Origin: Citrobacter telavivensis
Lineage (GTDB): Bacteria; Pseudomonadota; Gammaproteobacteria; Enterobacterales; Enterobacteriaceae
Direction of reading: 5' to 3'
Length of the DNA: 64,000 bases
Assembly (NCBI GenBank): GCA_009363175.1
Contig: CP045205.1
Span: 2,790,001-2,854,000 of the forward strand
The position numbers and the translations under genes were made by a program. The notes below the pieces were generated by a model. That model saw nothing but the letters and a program-made list of their open reading frames with translations, had not been told where the DNA came from and ran no database searches. This document shows positions 49,881-59,029 of this stretch, piece after piece (position 1 is the first letter of the stretch; each line of letters begins with the position of its first letter).

Positions 49881-51413
49881 TTACAGGCTGTTCATTCTGG
49901 GTGGGCAGCGCTCGAGCAGTTCCACGCTTCCGTCCTCGTTTTGCTGTTCCAGCATCACATCAAACCCCCACAGCCGGTGCACATGCTTGAGTACCTCTTT
50001 GCGGCCTTTATCCAGCGGCGCGCGATTATGCGGGATATAGCGTAGGGTGAGAGAGCGATCGCCCCGCAGATCCACGTTCCAGACCTGAATATTCGGCTCC
50101 ACGTTGCTCAAATTATATTGCGACGAGAGGCGGTTGCGGATTTCACGATAGCCTTCTTCATTGTGAATAGCAGAGATCTCCAGGTAGTTATGCCGGTCAT
50201 CATCCAGCACCGTAAAGAGGCGGAAATCACGCATCACCTTCGGTGACAGGAACTGGCTGATAAAACTCTCATCTTTGAAATCACGCATGGCAAAATGCAG
50301 CGTTTCCAGCCAGTCGGAACCCGCGATATCCGGGAACCAGTACTTATCTTCTTCCGTCGGTGACTGACAGATACGCTTGATGTCCTGGAACATAGCGAAC
50401 CCCAGTGCGTAAGGGTTAATACCGCTGTACCACGGACTGTTATAAGGCGGCTGGAATACTACGTTGGTGTGGCTGTGCAAAAATTCCAGCATAAAACGTT
50501 CGGTGACTTTCCCCTCGTCATACAGGTGGTTCAGAATGGTGTAATGCCAGAAGGTGGCCCAACCTTCGTTCATCACCTGGGTCTGTTTCTGCGGATAAAA
50601 ATACTGGCTGACTTTGCGCACAATGCGCAGGATTTCGCGCTGCCATGACTCCAGCAGCGGGGCATTTTTTTCCATAAAGTAGAGCAGGTTTTCCTGCGGC
50701 TCTGAAGGATAGCGCCGCGCTTCGGCGACCGTCTTCTCTTCTTCTTTCTTCGGCAGGGTACGCCACAGCATGTTCACCTGGCTTTGCAGATACTCTTCGC
50801 GACTTTGCTGGCGGGCCTTCTCCTCCTGGAGGGAGATTTTCTGCGGGCGTTTATAGCGGTCAACGCCGTAGTTCATCAGCGCATGGCAGGAGTCGAGCAA
50901 TCGCTCAACCTCGTCCACGCCGTACCGCTCTTCGCACTGGGTAATGTAATTACGCGCGAAGATCAGGTAATCGACAATGGAACTGGCGTCGGTCCAACTG
51001 CGAAACAGATAGTTATTTTTGAAGAAGGAGTTATGCCCATAGCAGGCGTGCGCCATCACCAGCGCCTGCATGGTAATGGTGTTCTCCTCCATCAGATAGG
51101 CAATACACGGGTTGGAGTTAATCACAATCTCATAGGCCAACCCTTGCTGACCGTGTTTATACAGCCGTTCAGTCTCGATGAATTTTTTGCCAAACGACCA
51201 GTGAGGATAGTTAATGGGCATCCCGACGCTGGAGTAGGCATCCATCATCTGCTCGGAGGTGATGACCTCAATCTGGTGCGGGTAGGTATCCAGTTTGTAG
51301 AGTTTCGCCACCCGGTCTATCTCTGCCAGATAGACATCCAGCAGATCAAACGTCCAGTCGGGTCCATCGCTCAACCGTGTGGTGTCCTTGTTCATGGAAT
51401 CAATCGTAGCCAT
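49881..51413 (-). CDS. ycgB: SpoVR-family protein YcgB
   Basis: 510 residues, SpoVR family (found with YeaH/YeaG in the stationary-phase regulon). Biochemical function unknown. The core carries MAHACYGHNSFFKNNYLF, HYTILNHLYDEG and a conserved C-terminus ending ERCPPRM. Start at 51413 (MATIDSMNKDTTR) matches E. coli; 14 extra in-frame residues upstream are not conserved. Confidence 0.93.
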   Translation of the reverse strand: MATIDSMNKDTTRLSDGPDWTFDLLDVYLAEIDRVAKLYKLDTYPHQIEVITSEQMMDAYSSVGMPINYPHWSFGKKFIETERLYKHGQQGLAYEIVINSNPCIAYLMEENTITMQALVMAHACYGHNSFFKNNYLFRSWTDASSIVDYLIFARNYITQCEERYGVDEVERLLDSCHALMNYGVDRYKRPQKISLQEEKARQQSREEYLQSQVNMLWRTLPKKEEEKTVAEARRYPSEPQENLLYFMEKNAPLLESWQREILRIVRKVSQYFYPQKQTQVMNEGWATFWHYTILNHLYDEGKVTERFMLEFLHSHTNVVFQPPYNSPWYSGINPYALGFAMFQDIKRICQSPTEEDKYWFPDIAGSDWLETLHFAMRDFKDESFISQFLSPKVMRDFRLFTVLDDDRHNYLEISAIHNEEGYREIRNRLSSQYNLSNVEPNIQVWNVDLRGDRSLTLRYIPHNRAPLDKGRKEVLKHVHRLWGFDVMLEQQNEDGSVELLERCPPRMNSL

Positions 51414-51741
51414 TCGCGCACCCTCATTGTTGGCGGCACTCTCTGTGTGGAGCACCTCATTTCAAGCATAGAACACCCTGTTAAAAACCGTGTCAGTGGA
51501 GAAATATTTTCTTTGCGATTTCCGCTGGTCGACCCGCCAGATTTCTCGGTCATAACAACATTTTATGCTGGATAAAAATAACCCGCAGCAGGAGATCCCA
51601 AAGCAACGAGTTCAATGTTCCTCCTGCTATATGTGAGATGTGTCACCATAAAAAAGCCATATGTTGAATAATATTTTCATCTGGGTTATCAAGATGTAAT
51701 TAGATGATTGTTCTTTTACTGTTACTGTTAACGGAGTGGCT
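51414..51741. promoter_or_regulatory. ycgB-dadA divergent regulatory region
   Basis: 328 non-coding bases holding the dadAX promoters, which are controlled by Lrp and CRP in E. coli. TGAGATGTGTCACC at about 51633-51646 contains a possible CRP half-site. A/T-rich stretches at 51645-51720 fit Lrp binding. No gene seen. Confidence 0.45.
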
Positions 51742-53040
51742 ATGCGAGTTGTCATACTGGGAAGTGGCGTCGTTGGCGTGACCAGCGCCTGGTATCTGAG
51801 TCAGGCTGGACATGATGTCACCGTCATCGATCGCGAACCTGGCCCGGCGCTGGAAACCAGCGCGGCGAATGCGGGGCAGATCTCTCCGGGCTATGCAGCG
51901 CCCTGGGCTGCGCCGGGTGTACCGCTAAAGGCGATTAAATGGATGTTTCAGCGCCATGCGCCGCTGGCAGTTCGTCTGGACGGCACACAGTTCCAGTTGA
52001 AATGGATGTGGCAGATGCTGCGTAATTGCGATACCAGCCACTACATGGAAAACAAAGGGCGGATGGTGCGTCTGGCGGAATACAGCCGAGACTGCCTGAA
52101 AGCGCTGCGTGCATCGACCGGTATCCAGTATGAAGGGCGTCAGGGCGGCACGCTGCAACTGTTCCGCACCGCACAGCAGTATGAGAACGCCACGCGCGAC
52201 ATTGCCGTGCTGGAAGACGCTGGCGTGCCGTATCAGTTGCTGGAAGCCAGTCGACTGGCGGAAGTCGAGCCGGCGCTGGCTGAAGTGGCGCACAAACTGA
52301 CCGGCGGCTTGCGTTTGCCGAATGACGAAACCGGCGACTGCCAACTCTTTACCCAGCGTCTGGCGCAGATGGCCGAACAGGCGGGGGTTAAATTCCGTTT
52401 CAATACGCCAGTGGATAAACTGCTTTGCGAAGGCGAGCAGATTTACGGCGTGAAATGTGGTGATGAGATCGTTAAAGCCGATGCCTACGTCATGGCGATG
52501 GGCTCTTACTCCACGGCGATGCTGAAAGGGATTGTCGATATCCCGGTCTATCCGCTGAAAGGCTATTCGCTGACGATTCCGGTGGCGGAAGAGGACGGCG
52601 CACCGGTTTCGACTATTCTTGATGAAACCTACAAAATCGCCATTACCCGTTTTGACCAGCGTATCCGCGTTGGCGGTATGGCGGAAATTGTCGGCTTCAA
52701 CACCGAACTACTCCAGCCGCGTCGGGAAACGCTTGAGATGGTGGTCCGCGATCTCTACCCGCGCGGAGGGCATGTTGAACAGGCGACATTCTGGACCGGA
52801 CTGCGCCCGATGACGCCGGACGGTACGCCGGTGGTGGGGCGTACCCGCTTCAAAAATCTGTTGCTGAATACCGGACACGGTACGCTGGGATGGACGATGG
52901 CCTGTGGTTCAGGGCAGTTGCTGAGCGATATTCTGTCGGGTCGCACGCCCGCTATTCCGTATGACGATCTGAGCGTGGCGCGCTACCACGCTGGTTTTAC
53001 GCCTTCACGTCCCCAACATCTGCACGGCGCACATAACTAA
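51742..53040 (+). CDS. dadA: D-amino acid dehydrogenase small (catalytic) subunit
   Basis: FAD enzyme of the inner membrane oxidising D-alanine and other D-amino acids to keto acids. 432 residues; dinucleotide motif VVILGSGVVGVTSAWYLSQ (about 3-21) and the C-terminal GLRPMTPDGTPVVG. GGAG precedes the ATG at 51742, which gives the E. coli length. It lies 12 bases before dadX; racemase plus dehydrogenase catabolise L-alanine. Confidence 0.97.
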   Translation: MRVVILGSGVVGVTSAWYLSQAGHDVTVIDREPGPALETSAANAGQISPGYAAPWAAPGVPLKAIKWMFQRHAPLAVRLDGTQFQLKWMWQMLRNCDTSHYMENKGRMVRLAEYSRDCLKALRASTGIQYEGRQGGTLQLFRTAQQYENATRDIAVLEDAGVPYQLLEASRLAEVEPALAEVAHKLTGGLRLPNDETGDCQLFTQRLAQMAEQAGVKFRFNTPVDKLLCEGEQIYGVKCGDEIVKADAYVMAMGSYSTAMLKGIVDIPVYPLKGYSLTIPVAEEDGAPVSTILDETYKIAITRFDQRIRVGGMAEIVGFNTELLQPRRETLEMVVRDLYPRGGHVEQATFWTGLRPMTPDGTPVVGRTRFKNLLLNTGHGTLGWTMACGSGQLLSDILSGRTPAIPYDDLSVARYHAGFTPSRPQHLHGAHN

Positions 53041-53052
53041 GAAGGACGAGAG

Positions 53053-54123
53053 ATGACCCGCCCTATATTGGCCAGCCTTGACCTGCAGGCGATGAAACAA
53101 AACCTGAGCATAGTGCGTCAGGCCGCACCGGACGCCCGCGTCTGGTCGGTGGTGAAAGCGAATGCCTATGGTCACGGCATTGAACGTATCTGGAATGCGC
53201 TGGGCAACACCGATGGTTTTGCTCTCCTGAATCTGGAGGAGGCGGTAACCCTGCGTGAGCGCGGCTGGAAAGGGCCAATCCTCATGCTGGAAGGTTTTTT
53301 CCATGCGGAAGATCTGGCGCTGTACGACACCTGGCGTTTGACCACCTGCGTTCACAGCAACTGGCAGCTTAAAGCGATTCAGAATGCAAAGCTGAAGGCA
53401 CCGCTGGATGTCTACGTGAAGGTTAACAGCGGCATGAACCGTCTGGGCTTCCTGCCGGAACGACTGCAAACCGTCTGGCAGCAACTGCGCGCGATGCCGA
53501 ACGTCGGCGAAATGACGTTAATGTCGCACTTCGCCGACGCTGAGCACCCTGACGGCATCCGTAATGCGATGGAACGTATCGCGCTGGCAACGGAAGGGCT
53601 GGAATGCCGTCGCTCACTGTCAAACTCAGCGGCCACGCTGTGGCATCCCGATGCGCATTTTGACTGGGTGCGACCGGGTATCATTCTTTACGGTGCGTCG
53701 CCGTCAGGCCTGTGGCGCGATATCGCCAATACCGGGCTGAAGCCGGTGATGACGCTCAGCAGCGAAATCATCGGTGTACAAACGCTGAAAGCGGGGGATC
53801 GCGTCGGCTATGGCGGGCGCTATACCGCCAGAGGCGAACAGCGCATTGGCATCGTGGCGGCGGGCTATGCGGACGGTTATCCACGTCATGCGCCGAGCGG
53901 AACGCCGGTGCTGGTGGACGGTGTGCGGACCACTACCGTGGGCACGGTGTCGATGGATATGCTGGCGGTGGATTTAACGCCATGCCCGCAGGCGGGTATC
54001 GGGACACCGGTAGAACTGTGGGGTAAAGAGATCAAAATTGACGACGTGGCGAAATCTGCCGGAACCGTAGGCTATGAGTTGATGTGTTCGCTGGCGCTGC
54101 GTGTTCCGGTCGTGACGGTGTAA
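53053..54123 (+). CDS. dadX: Catabolic alanine racemase
   Basis: PLP racemase converting L- to D-alanine for DadA. 356 residues: PLP lysine K35 in VVKANAYGHG at the start of the barrel and catalytic Y253 in GYGGRYT. AAGGACGAGAG precedes the ATG. A REP element follows. The essential biosynthetic alr would be elsewhere. Confidence 0.97.
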   Translation: MTRPILASLDLQAMKQNLSIVRQAAPDARVWSVVKANAYGHGIERIWNALGNTDGFALLNLEEAVTLRERGWKGPILMLEGFFHAEDLALYDTWRLTTCVHSNWQLKAIQNAKLKAPLDVYVKVNSGMNRLGFLPERLQTVWQQLRAMPNVGEMTLMSHFADAEHPDGIRNAMERIALATEGLECRRSLSNSAATLWHPDAHFDWVRPGIILYGASPSGLWRDIANTGLKPVMTLSSEIIGVQTLKAGDRVGYGGRYTARGEQRIGIVAAGYADGYPRHAPSGTPVLVDGVRTTTVGTVSMDMLAVDLTPCPQAGIGTPVELWGKEIKIDDVAKSAGTVGYELMCSLALRVPVVTV

Positions 54124-54132
54124 CTTTTATGT

Positions 54133-54214
54133 TGCCGGACGGTGGTGCGATGCGCCTTATACGGCCTACAGCGGAGTCATCAGTAGGCCGGATAAGCGCA
54201 GCGCCATCCGGCAT
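54133..54214. repeat. REP/BIME element between dadX and cvrA
   Basis: GCCGGACGGTGGTGCGATG and inverted partner GATAAGCGCAGCGCCATCC flank ACGGCCTACAG/GTAGGCC. Same element type as the one at 21905-21981; again between convergent genes. Confidence 0.9.
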
Positions 54215-54219
54215 GATAA

Positions 54220-55956
54220 CTACTCTTCGTCTTCATCCCCGGCGACGCGAACCCCGACTTTACGGACCTGATTGTCTTCTTTTTCTGCGACCGTCCAGAT
54301 CATCCCGGCGAAGATGACCTGGTCCCCGACAACCGGGGCCGCGCCCAGCAGTTGCTGAACAATTTCGCCCAGCGTTTGCTGCTTATCGCGGTACTCCGTT
54401 CCGTCATCCAGACCATAAATCAGCGCCACATCGGCATACTTGGCGCTGGCTTCCAGAATAAAGTCGCCGAAGAAGCGCTGATCCAGCGCCACCGGCGGTG
54501 ACTGACTGAACAGTTTGCCCAGCGCCGGGAGGTCGCGTTCACGACCGATGACGCACAGCACGTCACCTTCACGCAAACGGGTACTGCCGGTGGGATGAAA
54601 CAGCACGTTGTCACGAAACAGCGCCGCAATGCGCGTTTCCTGAGGCATATGCAGATCGCGCAGTGCCGCGCCGACACACCATTTATCGGCGCTAAGCTGA
54701 TAGACAAACTGCTCCCACGGATTGTCCGGATGAATATCCAGCCCCACACGTGAGACCGGCCAGCCGACCGGTGGCACCACCACTTTCGCTTTTTTCGCCG
54801 CCCAGGAGAGGGAGGTGCCCTGAAAAACCAGTGACACCAGCACCACGAAGAAGGCGACATTGAAGAACAGACGGGCATTTTCCAGGCCCGCCATCATCGG
54901 AAAGACGGCAAGGATGATGGGCACCGCGCCGCGCAGACCCACCCAGCTAATAAACACGCGTTCACGCAGATTAAAACCGCGAAACGGCAGCAGTCCGACA
55001 AAGACGGAGAGCGGACGGGCGACGAAAATCATCCCGGCGGACAGGATCAGTGCCGGAATGGCAATCGGCAGCAGGTCGGAAGGATTCACCAGCAGTCCGA
55101 GCACAAGGAACATGCCGATCTGCGCCAGCCAGGCCAGCCCGTCGAAGTTTTGCAGAATGCCAAAACGGTTGCGAATCGGGCGATTGCCCAGCAAAAAGCC
55201 GCACAGATAGACCGCCAGAATCCCGCTGCCTTCCAGGGCGGTGGTCAACGCGAACACCAGAATCCCGCCGCTCAGGGCCAACAGGGGATAGAGCCCGGCG
55301 GGCAGGGAGATACGATTAATCATCTGCTGTAGCAGATATCCGCCGCCCAGCCCAAGCAAGATGCCCAGACCAAACTGCTGAATAATGTGGACTGCGAACA
55401 TCCAGCTTAAGCCGGTTTCGTGCTGCTGAATCATCTCGATCAGCGTAATGGTCAGGAACACCGCCATCGGGTCATTACTGCCGGATTCAATTTCCAGCGT
55501 CGCGCCGACACGCTCGTTCAGCCCTTTGCCGCCAAGCAGGGAAAAGACCGCCGCCGCATCCGTTGAGCCAACAATGGCACCAATCAGCAGCCCCTGGATC
55601 AGGTCGAGATTAAACAGCCAGGCGGCGATCATGCCGGTTAAACCGGAGGTGATCAGGACGCCAACGGTCGCCAGAGAGAGCGCCGGACCCAGCGCGACGC
55701 GAAACGAGCTGGCCTGCGTACGCATCCCGCCATCAAGCAGGATAATCGCCAACGCAAGGTTACTGACCATATAGGCAAAGGGGTAGTTATCGAACGGGAT
55801 GCCGCCGACGCCATCGACGCCAGCCAGCATGCCAATCGCCAGGAAGATAACCAGAATCGGAATGCCAAGGCGTGATGAAAATGAACTGAGTAAGATACTG
55901 CTGGTAACGAGGACGGACCCCAAAATGAAAAGACTGATTATTGCCGCGGCGTCCAA
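54220..55956 (-). CDS. cvrA: K+/H+ (CPA1) antiporter CvrA/NhaP2
   Basis: Inner-membrane cation/proton antiporter for cell-volume and potassium control, 578 residues: about 12-13 helices (1-385) with GSTDAAAVFSLL and ESGSNDPMAVFL, then a cytoplasmic TrkA-C domain (about 405-485) and a CorC-like tail. TTG at 55956 is chosen because GAGGAG lies ten bases upstream and the length then equals E. coli; the open frame begins six codons earlier inside that ribosome site. Confidence 0.93.
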   Translation of the reverse strand: MDAAAIISLFILGSVLVTSSILLSSFSSRLGIPILVIFLAIGMLAGVDGVGGIPFDNYPFAYMVSNLALAIILLDGGMRTQASSFRVALGPALSLATVGVLITSGLTGMIAAWLFNLDLIQGLLIGAIVGSTDAAAVFSLLGGKGLNERVGATLEIESGSNDPMAVFLTITLIEMIQQHETGLSWMFAVHIIQQFGLGILLGLGGGYLLQQMINRISLPAGLYPLLALSGGILVFALTTALEGSGILAVYLCGFLLGNRPIRNRFGILQNFDGLAWLAQIGMFLVLGLLVNPSDLLPIAIPALILSAGMIFVARPLSVFVGLLPFRGFNLRERVFISWVGLRGAVPIILAVFPMMAGLENARLFFNVAFFVVLVSLVFQGTSLSWAAKKAKVVVPPVGWPVSRVGLDIHPDNPWEQFVYQLSADKWCVGAALRDLHMPQETRIAALFRDNVLFHPTGSTRLREGDVLCVIGRERDLPALGKLFSQSPPVALDQRFFGDFILEASAKYADVALIYGLDDGTEYRDKQQTLGEIVQQLLGAAPVVGDQVIFAGMIWTVAEKEDNQVRKVGVRVAGDEDEE

Positions 55957-56010
55957 CGTTCGGTTACTCCTCAATTAGCCATGTTTTTCTGCATTGACAT
56001 TATCATATTA

Positions 56011-56055
56011 ACGGCTGCAACCGGGCGTTACTTAGCCCTACAGCCGTTTTTTTTT
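56011..56055 (+). terminator. Plus-strand terminator-like hairpin between ldcA and cvrA
   Basis: ACGGCTG (56011-56017) pairs with CAGCCGT (56041-56047), followed by nine Ts. The T-run follows the stem only on the plus strand, but both neighbouring genes read on the minus strand. A smaller GGGC/GCCC stem lies inside. Confidence 0.55.
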
Positions 56056-56968
56056 ATGATTTCAGAAAGGGATGACCCGAGATCGTAAGTTGTGTGCCGT
56101 TTTGACTATTCTGTAGCACGGCATGCGCGCCTAACGCCAGCGTAACGGTTCGCGGCTCATGACCAAAATCAAGCCCGGTAATCAGGGGAACAGAGAGGCG
56201 TTCACGTAAAAACGCATACACCGTGTTGAGGTCGTAGCCGTCATCATACTCATTCGGGGCGCTGCCGCTAAAACTGCCCAGCACAATGGCGCTCTGGCGG
56301 TTTAAAATGCCCGCATCAAACAGCTGCAGCAACATGCGCTCGACGCGAAAAGGGTGCTCATTGATGTCTTCCAGCACCAGAATACCGTTTTCAATTTTTG
56401 GCATCCACGGGGTGCCGATAAGCGAAATCAGCATCGCCAGATTGCCGCCCCACAGCGTTCCTTCGGTATGACAGGCCGGGCCTTCGCCTTGCCATTCCAC
56501 CGTGTACTGCGCGTGACGTAATGCTTGCCAGAAATGGGTTTGCGTAAAGGTATTCAGCTCCGGTGCGCCAACGTTCGCTGCCAGCATCGGGCCGCTGAAG
56601 GTGATGACATTGCCTTGCGCCAGCAAACCACACTGGATCGCCGTAAAATCACTGTGACCGCAAATGAGCAACGGATCCCGCTGTTGTCGGGCGGCAAGGG
56701 CCTGCCAGTCGATGTGTTCCAGCAGTCGGCTCGCGCCATAGCCACCGCGCACCGGCATAACGATGGTGTCCGGCGCGGTGAGATGCACAAGCCCGTTCAC
56801 GTCTGCCAGACGCTCCGATTCCGTACCCGCAAAGCGTTGATGGCGACGACTGACCACCGCCGTATTATCGACCTGATGCCCCGCGTCCTTAAGGCGCTGG
56901 ATACCAAGCAAAGCCGCGTGTTGATTAATGCAGTAGCCCGAGGGGGCAATTAAGTGAAACCGGGACAT
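56054..56968 (-). CDS. ldcA: LD-carboxypeptidase A (murein tetrapeptide)
   Basis: Cytoplasmic serine peptidase (S66) that trims the terminal D-alanine from recycled muropeptide tetrapeptides. 304 residues, with nucleophile region ICGHSDFTAI (about 103-112) and conserved GGNLAMLISLIGTPWMP. Loss perturbs wall recycling and can affect beta-lactamase induction, relevant to the AmpR-type regulator at 39585. Divergent from emtA. Confidence 0.96.
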   Translation of the reverse strand: MSRFHLIAPSGYCINQHAALLGIQRLKDAGHQVDNTAVVSRRHQRFAGTESERLADVNGLVHLTAPDTIVMPVRGGYGASRLLEHIDWQALAARQQRDPLLICGHSDFTAIQCGLLAQGNVITFSGPMLAANVGAPELNTFTQTHFWQALRHAQYTVEWQGEGPACHTEGTLWGGNLAMLISLIGTPWMPKIENGILVLEDINEHPFRVERMLLQLFDAGILNRQSAIVLGSFSGSAPNEYDDGYDLNTVYAFLRERLSVPLITGLDFGHEPRTVTLALGAHAVLQNSQNGTQLTISGHPFLKS

Positions 56969-57106
56969 GGCAATTCCTTGCTACAACAGAAACCAAATGT
57001 ATATCATGCCGCCTATAGTAGAACGTTTTGCCGGATGACGCTTTGCTTATCCGGTTTACAACGGTGATTTTAGTAACGAAGCGTTCCGGCGATAAGGACA
57101 GAAGAC

Positions 57107-57718
57107 GTGAAATTGAGATGGTTTGCTTTTTTGATTGTGTTGCTTGCAGGTTGTAGTTCAAAACAGGATTATAAAAATCCCCCGTGGAATGCGGAAGTGC
57201 CGGTGAAACGCGCCATGCAATGGATGCCGATCAGTGAAAAAGCCGGGGCGGCGTGGGGCGTTAGCCCACAATTGATTACGGCGATTATCGCGATTGAGTC
57301 AGGCGGGAATCCCAATGCGGTCAGCAAATCGAATGCGATAGGGCTGATGCAACTGAAAGCATCGACCTCCGGGCGCGATGTCTACCGTCGGATGGGCTGG
57401 AGCGGCGAGCCTTCAACCAGTGAACTGAAAAACCCGGAGCGCAATATCTCAATGGGCGCCGCCTACCTGAGTATTCTGGAGACGGGCCCGCTCGCCGGTA
57501 TTGAAGATCCGCAGGTGATGCAGTATGCGCTGGTGGTCTCCTATGCCAACGGCGCAGGCGCACTGCTGCGCACGTTCTCTTCTGACCGGAAAAAGGCCAT
57601 TAGCAAAATCAACGATCTCAGTGCCGATGAGTTCGTTGAACACGTCGCGGATAACCATCCTGCGCCCCAGGCACCGCGCTACATCTACAAATTGCAGCGC
57701 GCGCTGGATGCGATGTAA
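57107..57718 (+). CDS. emtA: Membrane-bound endo-type lytic transglycosylase A
   Basis: Also called MltE. Outer-membrane lipoprotein cleaving glycan strands endolytically. 203 residues; lipobox LLAGC with C16, catalytic E64 in AIESGGNP and SLT motif AIGLMQLK (about 84-91). Its stop codon abuts the ycgR stop. Same order ldcA-emtA-ycgR as E. coli. Confidence 0.96.
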   Translation: MKLRWFAFLIVLLAGCSSKQDYKNPPWNAEVPVKRAMQWMPISEKAGAAWGVSPQLITAIIAIESGGNPNAVSKSNAIGLMQLKASTSGRDVYRRMGWSGEPSTSELKNPERNISMGAAYLSILETGPLAGIEDPQVMQYALVVSYANGAGALLRTFSSDRKKAISKINDLSADEFVEHVADNHPAPQAPRYIYKLQRALDAM

Positions 57719-58453
57719 TTAGTCGCGCACTTTATTCGATTTCTCCCGGGCTTCGCGCTCGAGGGAAAAGATAATCCGCTGAAGTTCCCGCTCCACCGCC
57801 GGGCCAACGTTGAGAAAACGAAAGCTCAGGCGGGGAGTCGAAATCGTCTCATTTTTCCCGTCAATCACTTTGCGTTCAGTTACGGAGATCAACTGCGCGT
57901 CAAAGTGAAACATCCCCCATTCCCCCATATCCAGCGCAATTTGCGAAAAACGCATCCCTTCCGTGAGTCCTGACGGCTTCGGGCCTTCCAGCAGCGCGCC
58001 CATTCCGCCGAGGGAAAGATCGTACAGACGAAAACGTAGGGTGCTGTTATCTGGCATCTGCGCGGTACAACCGTAGGGGGGATGGAGCGGCGCGCAGATG
58101 CGAAAGTATTCCCGTCGTTGGACAAACCACAGCGCCGGAGGAAGCGGGGTGATAAAGGCCGGAAGTTGCTGATACTCACCGCTGTGCAACTGCTCAAGGG
58201 TAAACTCAACCTTCGCGCCCTGAGTTTCCGCCGTAAAGGTAATATTGCGCGCCTTCTGTACGGCGAGGTTTTCGTTTTGCTGACTGCCAAAGTCCATCAC
58301 CAGTCTTTCGGCCGAAACATCAAGGATTTTGCTGATGAATTGCCCGCCGCGCCAGGAGACGCGCAAAGGCACCTGATTGCTGTTTAAGTCGCGAAGAACG
58401 CCCAATACCGCCAACGGATTTTGCTTCAGAAACTGCTCATTATAATGACTCAC
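57719..58453 (-). CDS. ycgR: c-di-GMP-responsive flagellar brake YcgR
   Basis: 244 residues: YcgR N-domain (about 5-105) and PilZ domain (about 110-230) with QRREYFRI, the RxxxR c-di-GMP motif, and DLSLGGMG. With c-di-GMP it binds the flagellar motor and slows swimming. PdeD (9366-10964) lies in the same window on the degrading side of the signal. Confidence 0.96.
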   Translation of the reverse strand: MSHYNEQFLKQNPLAVLGVLRDLNSNQVPLRVSWRGGQFISKILDVSAERLVMDFGSQQNENLAVQKARNITFTAETQGAKVEFTLEQLHSGEYQQLPAFITPLPPALWFVQRREYFRICAPLHPPYGCTAQMPDNSTLRFRLYDLSLGGMGALLEGPKPSGLTEGMRFSQIALDMGEWGMFHFDAQLISVTERKVIDGKNETISTPRLSFRFLNVGPAVERELQRIIFSLEREAREKSNKVRD

Positions 58454-58656
58454 GCGGAACGACCCCTGGATGCCTGACAGTCTATCGAACGGTTATCGGC
58501 AAGACGCAGGAGAACTTAATACAAACGCGTGATTTTTTTTACCAAAGACAAATAATTCAGTCTCGCGGAAACAGCGAGGATCAAGGGGTTGCCTATACTT
58601 AATGGACAAGCGCAAGAATCTGTTGCGTGTGGTTTCCCTGAAAAGAGGGTCTGAAC

Positions 58657-58911
58657 ATGGGAATTATTGCCTGGATTGTATTTGGTTTGATTGCCGGTGT
58701 TATCGCCAAATTGATCATGCCGGGACGTGACGGCGGCGGATTCATCCTGACCTGTATTCTCGGCATTATCGGTGCCGTAGTGGGCGGATGGCTGGCGACC
58801 ATGTTTGGTATTGGCGGCACAATCAGTGGCTTTAACCTTCACAGCTTCCTGGTTGCGGTGGTGGGTGCCATTGTGGTGCTGGGGGTATTCCGACTCGTGC
58901 GCCGCGATTAA
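58657..58911 (+). CDS. ymgE: GlsB/YeaQ/YmgE-family small membrane protein
   Basis: 84 residues, three hydrophobic segments with GxxxG-rich helices (IIAWIVFGLIAGVIAKLIMPG, GGGFILTCILGIIGAVVGGW). Transglycosylase-associated family, stress-induced, function unclear. The 203 bases upstream (58454-58656) hold its promoter and nothing else I can identify. Terminator follows. Confidence 0.9.
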   Translation: MGIIAWIVFGLIAGVIAKLIMPGRDGGGFILTCILGIIGAVVGGWLATMFGIGGTISGFNLHSFLVAVVGAIVVLGVFRLVRRD

Positions 58912-58917
58912 CAACAC

Positions 58918-58942
58918 GGCTCCTGCGGGAGCCGCGTTTTTA
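58918..58942 (+). terminator. Intrinsic terminator after ymgE
   Basis: CGGCTCC-tgc-GGGAGCCG then CGTTTTTA. Confidence 0.88.
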
Positions 58943-58984
58943 TCCTGGTCCCCTTCAATTCCTCTCTTGATTTACCTAATTAAA

Positions 58985-59027
58985 TGAGAATAATTAGCAT
59001 TCCAATTTAAACTGATAATTATTCTCA
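58985..59027. promoter_or_regulatory. Two Fur boxes upstream of the TonB-dependent receptor
   Basis: TGAGAATAATTAGCA (58985-58999, 12/14 to the Fur 7-1-7 repeat) and TGATAATTATTCTCA (59013-59027, 13/14). The second ends two bases before the ATG. The two boxes are themselves inverted copies of each other. Confidence 0.88.
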
Positions 59028-59029
59028 CT

